DNA of 64,000 nucleotides from Gaiellasilicea sp963791905 (lineage in GTDB: Bacteria > Actinomycetota > Thermoleophilia > Gaiellales > Gaiellaceae): the NCBI GenBank assembly GCA_963791905.1, contig CAWBTX010000005.1:62001-126000 (forward strand), in the 5' to 3' direction. This document shows, piece after piece, positions 23,583-33,338 of the stretch. The position numbers and the translations under genes are program-made. A model generated the notes under the pieces. That model worked only from the letters and a program-made list of their open reading frames with translations. It was not told the DNA's origin and made no database searches. Position 1 is the stretch's first letter, and each line of letters opens with the position of its first letter.

Positions 23583-24194
23583 ATGTCGAGTTACGAGGAG
23601 ATCAGGCCGCGTGAGCTGAAGCCGGCGCTCTTGGAGCTCGACGGCATCTCGCGCACGTCCGTCGAGGCTCACTACAAGCTCTACCAGGGGTACGTGGGCA
23701 AACGGAACGAGATCCTCGGCAAGCTCGGCTCGGCCGACCCGGCCGCGGCCAACCAGGTCTCCTCGGAGTTCCGCGCGCTCAAGGTCGAGCTCTCGTTCGC
23801 GATCGGCGGGATCAAGAACCACGAGGTGTACTTCGAGCATCTCGGTGGGGACGGGGGCGATCCGACCGCGCCGGTCGCGAGCCTGATCCAGCGCGACTTC
23901 GGCTCGGCCGACGCATGGCGCACCGACCTCAAGGCGACGGGCATGGCTGGGCGCGGCTGGGCCTGGACGGCCTACGACTGGGACGAGGGCCGCCTGTTCA
24001 ACTACGTCGGCGACACGCAGAACACGTATCCGATCTGGAACGCCACGCCGCTGATCGCGCTCGACGTCTACGAGCACGCCTACTTCCTCGACTTCCAGAC
24101 CGACCGCGGCGCCTACATCGACGCCTTCTTCGCAAACCTCGACTGGAATGTCGTGAACGACTGGGTCTCGAAGTACGAGATCCCCCTCAAGTAA
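23583..24194 (+). CDS. Divergent Fe/Mn superoxide dismutase homologue
   Basis: 203 residues from ATG 23583 with GGAGG 6 bases upstream. The four metal ligands appear conserved: His in SVEAHYKLYQGYV, His in IKNHEVYFEHLG, Asp and His in DVYEHAYFLDFQ. The HHxKHH helix of typical SODs is changed (HYKLYQ), so active-site access or metal preference may differ. The C-terminal domain (GWAWTAYDWDEGRLFNY) is complete. Two SODs side by side in opposite directions suggests separate regulation. Confidence 0.9.
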   Translation: MSSYEEIRPRELKPALLELDGISRTSVEAHYKLYQGYVGKRNEILGKLGSADPAAANQVSSEFRALKVELSFAIGGIKNHEVYFEHLGGDGGDPTAPVASLIQRDFGSADAWRTDLKATGMAGRGWAWTAYDWDEGRLFNYVGDTQNTYPIWNATPLIALDVYEHAYFLDFQTDRGAYIDAFFANLDWNVVNDWVSKYEIPLK

Positions 24195-24203
24195 GGAACG
24201 CAC

Positions 24204-24797
24204 ATGGCACCAGCCCTGGTCGTTCTGGGCGGCTACCTGCTCGGCTCGATGCCGTTCGGCTACTGGGTCGTCCGTCTCCTGAAACACGAGGACATCCGGC
24301 GCGTCGGCAGCGGCAACATCGGCGCGACGAACGTCTGGCGGACGTACGGCAAGGCCTACGGCCTCCCGATCGTCGTGCTCGACGTGGCCAAGGGGTTCGT
24401 GCCGGCGCTCGTGGGGACGCTCGTTGCGAACGAGCTCGTCGGCGCGCTCGCCGGCGGCGCCGCCATGCTCGGCCACTGGCGGCCGCTCTTCCTCGGCTTC
24501 CAGAAGGGCGGCAAGACCGTGGCGACCGCGGGCGGAACGTTGTTCGGGCTCGCACCGCTCGTGGGGCTGGCCGGCCTCGTGATCTGGCTCGCGACCTTCG
24601 TCGTGACGCGGTACGCGTCGGTAGCGTCGATGACCGCCGCGGTGGCGCTGCCGTTCGTCGCCCTGGTCCTGGGCGAGCCCTGGCCGGTGGTCGTGTTCGC
24701 CGCGCTCGCCGCCGTCGCCGTGCTCGTCCTGCACCGCGCGAACATCGCGCGCCTGCGGTCCGGCACCGAAAGCCGCTTCCGCCTGCGGCGCGCCTAG
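24204..24797 (+). CDS. plsY: Glycerol-3-phosphate acyltransferase PlsY
   Basis: 197 residues with five or so membrane helices. PlsY signatures: GSMPFGYWVV, GSGNIGATNVWRTYGK, LDVAKGFVP, GHWRPLFLGFQKGGKTVAT. It transfers acyl groups from acyl-phosphate to glycerol-3-phosphate, the first step of phospholipid synthesis. AAGGA lies 8 bases before ATG 24204, 9 bases after the SOD-like gene. It overlaps the mptA/folE2 gene tail to tail by 4 bases. Confidence 0.95.
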   Translation: MAPALVVLGGYLLGSMPFGYWVVRLLKHEDIRRVGSGNIGATNVWRTYGKAYGLPIVVLDVAKGFVPALVGTLVANELVGALAGGAAMLGHWRPLFLGFQKGGKTVATAGGTLFGLAPLVGLAGLVIWLATFVVTRYASVASMTAAVALPFVALVLGEPWPVVVFAALAAVAVLVLHRANIARLRSGTESRFRLRRA

Positions 24798-25774
24798 GAC
24801 GGGCCGGGCGGCCGGAGCCACTCCGCGAGCGAGGTGTGGCGCTCGGCGGGGATCCCCGATGCGAGCTCCTCGCGAAGCTCGCCGACCGTTCCCTCGCGCT
24901 CGGCGAGGACGTCGTGGGTGTGGATGGTCTCGAAGTTGACCTGGCGCGCGAAGAGGAAGTCGCGGTCATCGAGTTCCGACAACGTGTCGAGCGCGCCCTT
25001 CAGCGAGAGGCGCACCGAGTCCTCGACGAAGCGCGGCTGCAGGTGGGCGTGCTCGACGACGAAGAGCTCGTCGGGCCGCTTCAGCAGCTCGTAGACGGGT
25101 GCGCTCATCGAGGCCTCGACGATTGCGACGAGGTCGTTCGCGTCGAGCTGGCGTTCGGTCCCGACGAACAGCGTGCCGAGGCCGCGCTGGTTGTGGGTCG
25201 CCAGCGGGACGAGCTCGAGGATCCGGTCGACATCCTCGTAGCCCGCGTCCGCGAGCCGTTCCGCCGCCCGTCCGCGAACGAGGCCCTGCGCGCACGGGCA
25301 CGCGTTGATGCCCGGCGCCTCGACGCCGACGACGCGGCGGACGGCCGAGGCGGACGCGGCCGCGATGCCGACGAGCGACACCATCTCCTGCGTGGGGAGC
25401 CCGCTCACCGGCGTCCGCCGACGCACCGGCCACCTCGCCGTGATCCGCGCCTCCGCTCGCAGCGCGCGCTGGCGCTCGACGATATGTCGCGCGATGTGCT
25501 CCGCGAGCGTCTCGACGTGCAGCGCTTCGGCGCCGACGACCGCGTCGATCGCTTCCTCGAAGAGCTCCGGGAAGCGGGACATGTGAACGCCCTTCTGGCC
25601 GCGGTCGAGGTCGACCGTGCACTCGATCTCGGCGGCCATCACGGTCTCGCGGCCCTCGTGGCGGACCCGGACCGCCTTGGAGACGCCCGTGACCCCGGCA
25701 CGGGAGAGGGAGAGCCGGACCGCGGGCGCCGACGCCTGCAGATCCTGGCCGAGCACGTCCGTCGATTCGGCCAT
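24794..25774 (-). CDS. GTP cyclohydrolase, FolE2/MptA type
   Basis: 326 residues. The family signature ATHNQRG and the metal-binding Cys in GINACPCAQGLVR are present, as is the N-terminal SRAGVTGVSKAVRV. It opens GTP to dihydroneopterin triphosphate (or the cyclic phosphate in archaeal MptA) for folate synthesis, and uses metals other than zinc in some bacteria. Promoter TAGCGT is 6 bases before ATG 25774. The gene supports a folate role together with fhs, thyX and folC in the window. Confidence 0.93.
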   Translation of the reverse strand: MAESTDVLGQDLQASAPAVRLSLSRAGVTGVSKAVRVRHEGRETVMAAEIECTVDLDRGQKGVHMSRFPELFEEAIDAVVGAEALHVETLAEHIARHIVERQRALRAEARITARWPVRRRTPVSGLPTQEMVSLVGIAAASASAVRRVVGVEAPGINACPCAQGLVRGRAAERLADAGYEDVDRILELVPLATHNQRGLGTLFVGTERQLDANDLVAIVEASMSAPVYELLKRPDELFVVEHAHLQPRFVEDSVRLSLKGALDTLSELDDRDFLFARQVNFETIHTHDVLAEREGTVGELREELASGIPAERHTSLAEWLRPPGPS

Positions 25775-25780
25775 CGAGTT

Positions 25781-25786
25781 ACGCTA
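25781..25786 (-). promoter_or_regulatory. -10 hexamer TAGCGT before folE2/mptA
   Basis: Read on the minus strand, the hexamer ends 6 bases before ATG 25774 with no ribosome binding site. Confidence 0.5.
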
Positions 25787-25813
25787 GCACCGGCCGTGGC
25801 ACCCACCGACTGA

Positions 25814-26351
25814 ATGGCCGCCGACTTCTCCCGCCTGGTCTCGCTCGCGTGCCATGACTTGCGCACGCCGCTCGCGACCATGCAGGGGTTTGCGAAGACG
25901 CTCCTCCGGAAGGAGGATCTCGACGCGACGACGAGGCGCTGGCTCGAGATGATCGAGACCGCCGGCGACGAGCTGGTCGAGCTCATCGAGGTCTTGTCTA
26001 TCGCCGCCAGGATCGAGGACGGGCGCTACGACCCGGTTCTGCGCGAGGCCGACTCGCTCGAGCTCGCGCAGGCGGCCGTGCCGGCCGCGACAGGCGTGGG
26101 GGCGGCAGTGCTCGTCGACCCCGACGCGGTCGAGCGGTCGCTCGCGGCGCTCGCCGAGGCCGCGCGCCGGCACGGCGGAACCGAGGTGGCCGTGTCGGTC
26201 GAGGGCGAGCGCGTCGCGATCGACCCCGTCGGCGCAGCGGTGGCACCGATCGTCCTCGGCGATGAGCTCAAGGATCTCGGCGCCGCGGTCGGCACGCGCG
26301 TCGTCCGTGCCCTCGGCGGCTCGGTCGAGCTCGACGGCGAGCGCATCGTGG

Positions 26352-26371
<20 letters not shown>
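25814..26371 (+). CDS. HisKA-domain protein with no recognisable ATPase domain
   Basis: 185 residues. The N-terminus is a dimerisation/phospho-acceptor domain (SLACHDLRTPLATMQGFAKTLL, with a His-Asp H box). The region after it keeps the rough size of a HATPase domain but has no N, G1 or G2 boxes, so it cannot be a normal kinase. It could be a phosphotransfer or decoy protein. No receiver gene is adjacent. Its 3' end overlaps the MFS gene on the other strand by 20 bases. Confidence 0.7.
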
Positions 26372-27578
<1,207 letters not shown>

Positions 27579-27979
27579 CGAGCACGACCGTTCCCTCCTG
27601 ATTGGCGATCGTCGTGCGCAGCCGCGTGATCGGCTTGTCGGCGCGCACCTCCAGGATCTCGACCTCGGCCGTGATCTCGTCTCCGGGCCGCACCGGTGCC
27701 TTGAAGCTCCAGTCGACGTGCAGGAACACGCTGCCGGGCCCCGGCAGGTCCTCGGCGACGACCGCGTTCAGCAGGCCGGACGTGACGCCGCCCTGGACGA
27801 CGATGCCGCCGAAGCGCGTGCGGCCGGCCGCCTCGTCGTCGTAGTGCAGCGGGTTTCGGTCGCCGGAGAGCTCCGTGAAGAGCTCGATGTCGCGGCTCGA
27901 GACGATGCGGCTGCGCCGGGCGGTGTCACCGACGGCGGGCACCGGCGTAGCAAACCATGGCGCGCCGGGCGATGTCCCA

Positions 27980-28003
27980 GGGACTGTCCCCGGGACACGT
28001 CCC
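27980..28003. repeat. REP-like double palindrome
   Basis: GGGACTGTCCCC (27980-27991) abuts GGGACACGTCCC (27992-28003), the clearest two-unit copy in the window. It sits between the stop of the Fpg/Nei gene and the MaoC start. Confidence 0.7.
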
Positions 28004-28845
28004 TAACGGAGGAGTCTCGAGAGGCGACGGTCCTTGAGCACCCGTCCGCTCGTTTGGCACGCGGGGCAGTAGAAGACCGTGTGCTCCTCATAGTCGACGC
28101 GCTGGATCGGCCCGCCGCTCGAGGCGTCGTGGCCGTTCGGACAAGGCTCGCCGAGACGGCGGTGGACGAGATAGACGTCCTTGTCGCCCTTGCCGCGCAG
28201 GCGCAGCTCCAGCGCGCGTTCCAAATCCTCGTGAATCGAGGTCGCGAGTCGCTCGATTTCCTCGTCGTCGAGCTGCGTCGAGAGCGCGAACGGGGACAGA
28301 CCCGCCCGCCAGAGGATCTCGTTCGCGTGCGCTCGTCCGATGCCGGCGAGCGCGCGCTGGTCGCGGAGGAGCGGGTGCAGCCGGCGGTTGTCCGCGCTGA
28401 GGATCTCGCGCAGACGCGCCGCATCGACCTCGAGCGCGTCAGGCCCGAGGTGCGCGAGCTCCGCCTCGGTCGTCGCAGGCGTCTCGAGCCAGACGCCGGC
28501 GCGCTTCTTCGCGCCTGCCTCGGTGAGCACGAGCTCGCTCCCATCCTCGAAGCCCAGCCGGAACGCCGGCGACTTCGGCCCCTTCGCGCCCGCGCGCAGA
28601 TGCCGCAGCCGGCCCGCGCTCATCAGGTGGATGCGCAGCATGAGCTCCTCGTCGTCGACGGGGAAGAGCAGGTGCTTGCCGCGCCTGCGCGCGCCCTCCA
28701 GACGGCGCCCTTCCAGCGCCGAGAGCGGCGGGTCGAACGTCTTCAGCGTGGCGATGTGCGCCGGCCCCGCGCGTAGCACCGGCGTCGCGGAGACCGGTCC
28801 GTCGAGCTCGCGGATCCAGGCCTCGATCTCAGGCAGCTCAGGCAT
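28003..28845 (-). CDS. Formamidopyrimidine-DNA glycosylase / endonuclease VIII family
   Basis: 280 residues. The N-terminus MPELPEIEAW keeps the catalytic Pro2-Glu3. The helix-two-turn-helix (GIGRAHANEILWRAGLSPF) and the C-terminal zinc finger (CPNGH, then YCPACQ, ending GRVLKDRRLSRLL) are present. It excises oxidised bases with AP lyase activity. MutM versus Nei cannot be decided by eye. GLSP in the H2TH region is encoded by GGTCTGTCCCC, the REP-like half unit. Confidence 0.92.
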   Translation of the reverse strand: MPELPEIEAWIRELDGPVSATPVLRAGPAHIATLKTFDPPLSALEGRRLEGARRRGKHLLFPVDDEELMLRIHLMSAGRLRHLRAGAKGPKSPAFRLGFEDGSELVLTEAGAKKRAGVWLETPATTEAELAHLGPDALEVDAARLREILSADNRRLHPLLRDQRALAGIGRAHANEILWRAGLSPFALSTQLDDEEIERLATSIHEDLERALELRLRGKGDKDVYLVHRRLGEPCPNGHDASSGGPIQRVDYEEHTVFYCPACQTSGRVLKDRRLSRLLR

Positions 28846-28899
28846 TGGGCGACAGCATGCCCGTCCGGATCGACGTGGGGAAGGCCGACCGTGCGGCGG

Positions 28900-30237
28900 T
28901 TACTGCTCGGCCGATGCCGCGGGCACCCCGGTCGCCGCTGCGACCAGCCCACCCGCCGCCTCCGCCTCCGCGAGTGACGGCTCCTCGACCTGCTTCGGCA
29001 TCTCGCGCAGTCGCGGCACGGGGGAGAGGAGGATGGGCAGGAAGGTGAAGAAGGCGCCGATCGCCGCCACCCAGAGCGCCGGCCGCAGGCCGATCCAGGT
29101 GCCGAGCGCACCGCCGAGCAGCGCGCCGAGCGGCAGCGTGCCCCAGACGAGGAACCGGATGACTGCGTTCATCCGTCCCTGCATCCGCTCTGGGCAGATC
29201 GCCTGCCGGAAGCTCAGCTGCGTGATGTTGTACGCGACCGAGCCGAAGCCGCCGATCGCGGCCGAGGCAGCGAGGAGCGCGACCGCGGTTTCCGGCGTTG
29301 CCAGCGGCACGAGAACCATCGCCCCCGAGAACACCATCGCCATCGTGAGGATCGTCGGCCCAACCCCGAGGCGACCGGAGATGCGGCTCGTCGTCACGGC
29401 CGCGACCAAGGCGCCGACGTTCCCGATCGAGAAGGCGATGCCGAGCCAAGCCGGCGACATCTCCAGCTCGCGGACGGCATAGACGACGAGCAGGGCGCCG
29501 CCCATGCTCCAGAAGAAGTTCGACGAGCCGGTGCAGATCGAGATCGCCCGCAGGTACCGGTTTCGGATCACAAAGCTCAGACCCTCCCGCGCATCCGCCA
29601 GCATGCTCGGCCGCGGGGCATCGGCGTCCCGCTCCGGCAGCGTCTCCTGCCGGCGGATTCCGAACAGGAAGAGGGCGGAGACAGCGAAGCTGATCGCATC
29701 GAGGAACATCGCGAAGGGCGCGCCGAAGATGCCGATGAGGCCGCCTGCCGTGCCCGGTCCCGCGAGCTGCGAGGTCGAACGGCTGATCTCGAGCTTCGAG
29801 TTGCCCTCGACGAGCTGGTCGCGCTCGACGAGCGACGGCAGGTACGACTGATAGGCGACGTCGAAGAAGACCGTGCAGATCCCGACGAGGAACGCCACGA
29901 CGTACAGGTGCCCGAGCGTGAGCGCGTCGAAGACGTACGCGAGCGGGATCGTGCCCAGGAGGAGCGCGCGGCCGAGATCGCCGATGACGAGGATCGGCTT
30001 CCGCCGGAGCCGGTCGACCCAGACTCCGGCGGGGATCGCGAAGAGGATGAAGGGCAGGAACTCGACGACGAAGAGCGCCGAGACCGCGAAGGCGCTGGCG
30101 TCGAGCAGCAGCACCGCGACGAGCGGCAGCGCCAGCGCCGTGAACTGCGAGCCGAAGACGCTGATCGTCTCGGCCGTCCACAGCTTGAGGAAGTCGGCCT
30201 GCCGCCACAGCCCGCCGCTCGGCCACATCCGGGTCAT
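28900..30237 (-). CDS. MFS exporter (EntS/drug efflux type)
   Basis: 445 residues and twelve predicted helices. Start FLKLWTAETISVFGSQFTALALPLVAVLLL and loop PAGVWVDRLRRKPILVIGDL match the MFS_3/EntS group. The C-terminal extension is Ala/Glu-rich. Its ATG overlaps the end of the HTH regulator gene by 4 bases, so the two are coupled and the regulator probably controls the exporter. Substrate unknown; family members export siderophores or drugs. Confidence 0.92.
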   Translation of the reverse strand: MTRMWPSGGLWRQADFLKLWTAETISVFGSQFTALALPLVAVLLLDASAFAVSALFVVEFLPFILFAIPAGVWVDRLRRKPILVIGDLGRALLLGTIPLAYVFDALTLGHLYVVAFLVGICTVFFDVAYQSYLPSLVERDQLVEGNSKLEISRSTSQLAGPGTAGGLIGIFGAPFAMFLDAISFAVSALFLFGIRRQETLPERDADAPRPSMLADAREGLSFVIRNRYLRAISICTGSSNFFWSMGGALLVVYAVRELEMSPAWLGIAFSIGNVGALVAAVTTSRISGRLGVGPTILTMAMVFSGAMVLVPLATPETAVALLAASAAIGGFGSVAYNITQLSFRQAICPERMQGRMNAVIRFLVWGTLPLGALLGGALGTWIGLRPALWVAAIGAFFTFLPILLSPVPRLREMPKQVEEPSLAEAEAAGGLVAAATGVPAASAEQ

Positions 30238-30791
30238 CGCTCGCCGATCCGGTAGAGCGCCAGCGCGACCGACCAGAATTCCCCGTCGGGTGACTCGGCC
30301 GCGCGGACATCGTTGACGAGCCGGTCGAGCCGCCGGTTGAAGCGGTTGGCGTCGGCGGTGTCGAGGCGAACCCGCAGCAGCGCGTGCATGCCGACCTCAT
30401 CCGTCGCGGCAAGCTCGGCGGCGGCCACACGGAGGGAGGTGGCGCCGGCGCCGTACACGAGCTCATCGTCGGATTCGTCAGTGCTCTTCAGGATGAACAG
30501 CCGCGCGACGCGGCCGTAGTACTTCTCGGTGACCGCGCGTACCTGGCGCGTGCGGACGACGCGGATGAGGCCCGCACGCTCAAGCACCTTGAGGTGGTGG
30601 CCCACGGTCCCCTTCGGCATGTCGAGGAGCCTCGCGAGGTCGCTCGCGGACGCCGCGCGCACGCGGAGGTGGCCGACGATGCGGCCGCGGACCTCGTCGC
30701 CGAGGGCGCGTAGCTGCGCCGAGTCCGAGACGACGAGCGTGTCGGCGGCCTCGTAGTCGAGCGGGAGCGCCTCGGTGAGCGAATGGGCCAC
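30234..30791 (-). CDS. ArsR-like winged-helix transcriptional regulator
   Basis: 185 residues from GTG 30791. A winged helix (residues about 25-90: LRALGDEVRGRIVGHLRVRAASASDLARLLDMPKGTVGHHLKVLERAGLI) is followed by a ligand-binding-type C-terminal half. No metal-binding Cys pair is seen. It precedes and overlaps the MFS gene. An imperfect operator-like region (30795-30817) lies directly before the start, next to its -10 element, which suggests autoregulation and control of the divergent asparaginase. Confidence 0.9.
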   Translation of the reverse strand: MAHSLTEALPLDYEAADTLVVSDSAQLRALGDEVRGRIVGHLRVRAASASDLARLLDMPKGTVGHHLKVLERAGLIRVVRTRQVRAVTEKYYGRVARLFILKSTDESDDELVYGAGATSLRVAAAELAATDEVGMHALLRVRLDTADANRFNRRLDRLVNDVRAAESPDGEFWSVALALYRIGER

Positions 30792-30794
30792 TAT

Positions 30795-30817
30795 TCCCGA
30801 CCATACGGGATATCCCG
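30795..30817. promoter_or_regulatory. Candidate operator between regulator and asparaginase genes
   Basis: TCCCG-6-CGGGA (30795-30810) overlaps the perfect 12-base palindrome CGGGATATCCCG (30806-30817). A TATGGT hexamer (minus strand, 30800-30805) 8 bases before GTG 30791 is embedded in it, so a bound protein would block the regulator promoter. Confidence 0.5.
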
Positions 30818-30841
30818 CCCGTTCGTCAATCGCCGCTCTCG

Positions 30842-30847
30842 TAGACT
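30842..30847 (+). promoter_or_regulatory. -10 hexamer TAGACT, leaderless start of asparaginase
   Basis: The hexamer ends 7 bases before GTG 30855, and no Shine-Dalgarno sequence is present. Confidence 0.5.
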
Positions 30848-30854
30848 CGCGCCC

Positions 30855-31745
30855 GTGGAGCCGATCACCGTGGTCGTCCGCCGCGGCGGCGTCGAGGAAT
30901 CGCGCCACCGCGTCCACGCCGTCGCCGTGCAGGACGGCGCCGAGGTCGCAGCGGCCGGCGACCCGGACCTGGTCGCGCTCCTGCGCTCCTCCGCGAAGCC
31001 GTTTCAGGCGATCCCGCTCGTGCGCGCGCGGGACGACGTGACCAGCGAGGAGATCGCGATCGCGTCTGCCTCGCACTTGGCCTCCCCTGAGCAGCTCGCC
31101 GCGGTGCGCTCGCTGCTGGCGAAGGCGCCGGCAAGCGAGGACGACCTCGAGTGCGGGACTGTCGGTCTCGGGGCCGGCCAGACGCCGATCGAGCACAACT
31201 GCTCGGGCAAGCACGCCGGCATGCTCGCCGTCTGCCGCGCACACGGCTGGGCCTCGGGCGGCTACCGGCTCGAGACGCACCCCGTCCAGCACGCCTGCAT
31301 GTCCGTTGTCGCCACGGCCGGGGGTCTGTCCCCCGACGAGCTCCCGGTCGCGATCGACGGCTGCGGCGTCCCGACGTGGGGGCTGACGCTGCGCCGCATG
31401 GCGCTCGCGTTCTCGCGCCTCGAGGAGCTCGACGGCGGCGCGAAGGTGGCGGCCGCAATGAAGGCTCATCCGGAGCTGATCCGCGGCCCGCGCGCCGCAG
31501 ACACGCTGCTCATGCGCGAGCTGGACGGCTGGGCGGCGAAAGGCGGCGCCGAGGGTTTGCTCTGCGCTGCCGGACCGGACGGGCTCGGGGTCGCGGTCAA
31601 GGTCGAGGACGGCACGACGCGTGCGACTCGCTCCGGAATCGCCGAGCTGTTGCGCCGCATGGGGGTCGAGACCGGCGAGCTGGGCGTTGTCCCGCTGGAG
31701 AACTCCCGCGGAGAGCTGGTCGGCGAGATCGTCGCGAAGCGGTAG
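30855..31745 (+). CDS. Asparaginase (PF06089 type)
   Basis: 296 residues from GTG 30855. Family signatures: RSSAKPFQAIPLV, HNCSGKHAGMLA, IDGCGVPTWGLTLRRMALAF. This is the rhizobial-type asparaginase unrelated to the bacterial type I/II enzymes; it hydrolyses asparagine to aspartate and ammonium. An in-gene GGGGGTCTGTCCCCC (31320-31334) encodes GLSP and matches the REP-like unit. Divergent from the HTH-MFS operon; a role in nitrogen release would fit the ammonium-sensing locus but they are far apart. Confidence 0.92.
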   Translation: MEPITVVVRRGGVEESRHRVHAVAVQDGAEVAAAGDPDLVALLRSSAKPFQAIPLVRARDDVTSEEIAIASASHLASPEQLAAVRSLLAKAPASEDDLECGTVGLGAGQTPIEHNCSGKHAGMLAVCRAHGWASGGYRLETHPVQHACMSVVATAGGLSPDELPVAIDGCGVPTWGLTLRRMALAFSRLEELDGGAKVAAAMKAHPELIRGPRAADTLLMRELDGWAAKGGAEGLLCAAGPDGLGVAVKVEDGTTRATRSGIAELLRRMGVETGELGVVPLENSRGELVGEIVAKR

Positions 31746-31765
31746 AGGAGTGGCAAAAATCCATC

Positions 31766-31794
31766 TCCACAAACATCCGATTCCGTTGTAAGAT
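31766..31794 (+). promoter_or_regulatory. Candidate sigma-70 promoter of rpoD
   Basis: TCCACA (31766-31771), a 17-base spacer, then TAAGAT (31789-31794). It gives a leader of about 100 bases before ATG 31902. The region is AT-richer than its surroundings. Confidence 0.5.
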
Positions 31795-31901
31795 CCAGCC
31801 CTCGATGGTCAGAGCCGGCGCCTCACGGAACCGGCTCTTCGTGTGTTCAGGCAGGTCGCGCCGCTCTCAGGTCCCGTCCACTCACGAGGAAAGCCGAGGT
31901 C

Positions 31902-32999
31902 ATGCTCACCGTCGATATCGCTCTTCCAGAGGTCGAGGAACTCCAGAAGCTCGTCCAGTCGGGACAAGAGAAGGGGTTCCTTACTTATGACGAGATCGTC
32001 TCCGGGCTCGAAGAGGTCGAGCTGACGAAAGAGCAGATCGAGGACTTCTACACCTATCTGATCGACCACTCCATCGAGCTCGTCGAGGGCGAGCAGTACA
32101 AGTCGCCGCCCCACGAGCAGCCGGCGCTGGCCGAGGACGACAAGACCGCGCCGAAGCTGGACCTGACCGTCGAGCCCTCGCTGGACTCGCTGCGCCTGTA
32201 CCTGCGCGAGATCGGCAAGGTGCCGCTGCTGACCGCCGACCAGGAGATCTACCTCGCGAAGCGGATCGAGCGCGGCGACATGTCCGCGAAGACGCAGATG
32301 GTCGAGGCGAACCTGCGCCTGGTCGTCTCGATCGCGAAGGGCTACCTGGGCCGCGGCCTCTCCTTCCTCGACCTGATCCAGGAGGGCTCGCTCGGGCTCA
32401 TCCGGGCTGTGGAGAAGTTCGACTACCGCAAGGGGTTCAAGTTCTCGACCTACGCGACCTGGTGGATCCGGCAGGCCGTGACGAGGGCGATCGCGGACAA
32501 GGCCCGGACGATCCGGATCCCGGTGCACATGGTCGAGAAGCTGAACAAGGTCGTGCACATCGAGCGCCAGCTCGTGCAGCGCCTCGGGCGCGAGCCACGC
32601 CCGGACGAGATCGCCGAAGAGCTCGAGATGACGACCGAGGAGGTGCGCGAGATCCTGCGCATGGCGCAGCTTCCCGTCTCGCTGGAGAAGCCGATCGGCG
32701 AGGAGGAGGAGAGCTCCCTCGGCGATTTCGTCCCTGACGACTCGGCCGAGTCCCCGTTCGACACGGCGTCGCTCTCGCTCCGCCGCGAGGACGTCGAGTT
32801 CGCGCTCTCGGCGCTGCCCGAGCGCGAGCGAAAGGTGATCGAGCTGCGCTTCGGGCTCTCGGGCACGCCGCCGTGCACGCTCGAGGAGGTCGGCCGCGCC
32901 TTCGGCGTCACGCGCGAGCGGATCCGTCAGATCGAGAACAACACGCTGAAGAAGCTCGAGGGCCTGCCGGAGGCGCAGCCGCTGAAGGACTGCGTCTAG
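31902..32999 (+). CDS. rpoD: Principal RNA polymerase sigma factor
   Basis: 365 residues. Region 1.1-like start (EELQKLVQSGQEKGFLTYDEIV), region 1.2 (DSLRLYLREIGKVPLLT), region 2 (EANLRLVVSIAKGYLGRGLSFLDLIQEG and YATWWIRQAVTRAI), region 3 and region 4 (TLEEVGRAFGVTRERIRQIE) are all complete. It is the housekeeping sigma factor. It lacks the long acidic insertion found in many actinobacterial SigA proteins, giving a compact protein. Promoter at 31766-31794. Confidence 0.96.
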   Translation: MLTVDIALPEVEELQKLVQSGQEKGFLTYDEIVSGLEEVELTKEQIEDFYTYLIDHSIELVEGEQYKSPPHEQPALAEDDKTAPKLDLTVEPSLDSLRLYLREIGKVPLLTADQEIYLAKRIERGDMSAKTQMVEANLRLVVSIAKGYLGRGLSFLDLIQEGSLGLIRAVEKFDYRKGFKFSTYATWWIRQAVTRAIADKARTIRIPVHMVEKLNKVVHIERQLVQRLGREPRPDEIAEELEMTTEEVREILRMAQLPVSLEKPIGEEEESSLGDFVPDDSAESPFDTASLSLRREDVEFALSALPERERKVIELRFGLSGTPPCTLEEVGRAFGVTRERIRQIENNTLKKLEGLPEAQPLKDCV

Positions 33000-33061
33000 C
33001 CGCTCCGGCTCGCGCGGGCGCGGTAGCAGAGCCTCTGCTTCCGCGATGATAAGCGGCGCAC

Positions 33062-33310
33062 TTAGGCGTCAGGATCCCGCGCGAGCGGCGTGTCCCCTTG
33101 CTCGTACCGCGCGGCCGGGCTTTGCCCGGCCGCTTGCGGCGAGTCAGCGCGATCGAGCGGGACGAAGAGCCGGCAATGCGGACACTTGAAGCCGCGGCTG
33201 CGCGGGCCGGCGATGAGCTGTGCGGCGAACGGCTTCCGGCAGTGGGGGCAGGACACCTCGCGAGACCTCGTGCTCGCTGCTGGATCGCGCTTCGATGGCC
33301 ATTGCCCCAC
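33062..33310 (-). CDS. Small zinc-ribbon protein
   Basis: 82 residues from GTG 33310. Two CPHC knuckles (SCPHCRKPF and FKCPHCRLF) separated by about 15 residues form a four-Cys zinc ribbon; the C-terminal part is low-complexity. No known family. It is divergent from the dioxygenase-like gene with a 28-base gap. The pattern of Cys pairs supports a real gene although it is short. Confidence 0.6.
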   Translation of the reverse strand: MGQWPSKRDPAASTRSREVSCPHCRKPFAAQLIAGPRSRGFKCPHCRLFVPLDRADSPQAAGQSPAARYEQGDTPLARDPDA

Positions 33311-33325
33311 GGTACCCGACGCCTC

Positions 33326-33331
33326 TACACT
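33326..33331 (+). promoter_or_regulatory. -10 hexamer TACACT before the secreted dioxygenase-like gene
   Basis: The hexamer ends 7 bases before GTG 33339, no ribosome binding site. Confidence 0.5.
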
Positions 33332-33338
33332 CGGTGGC

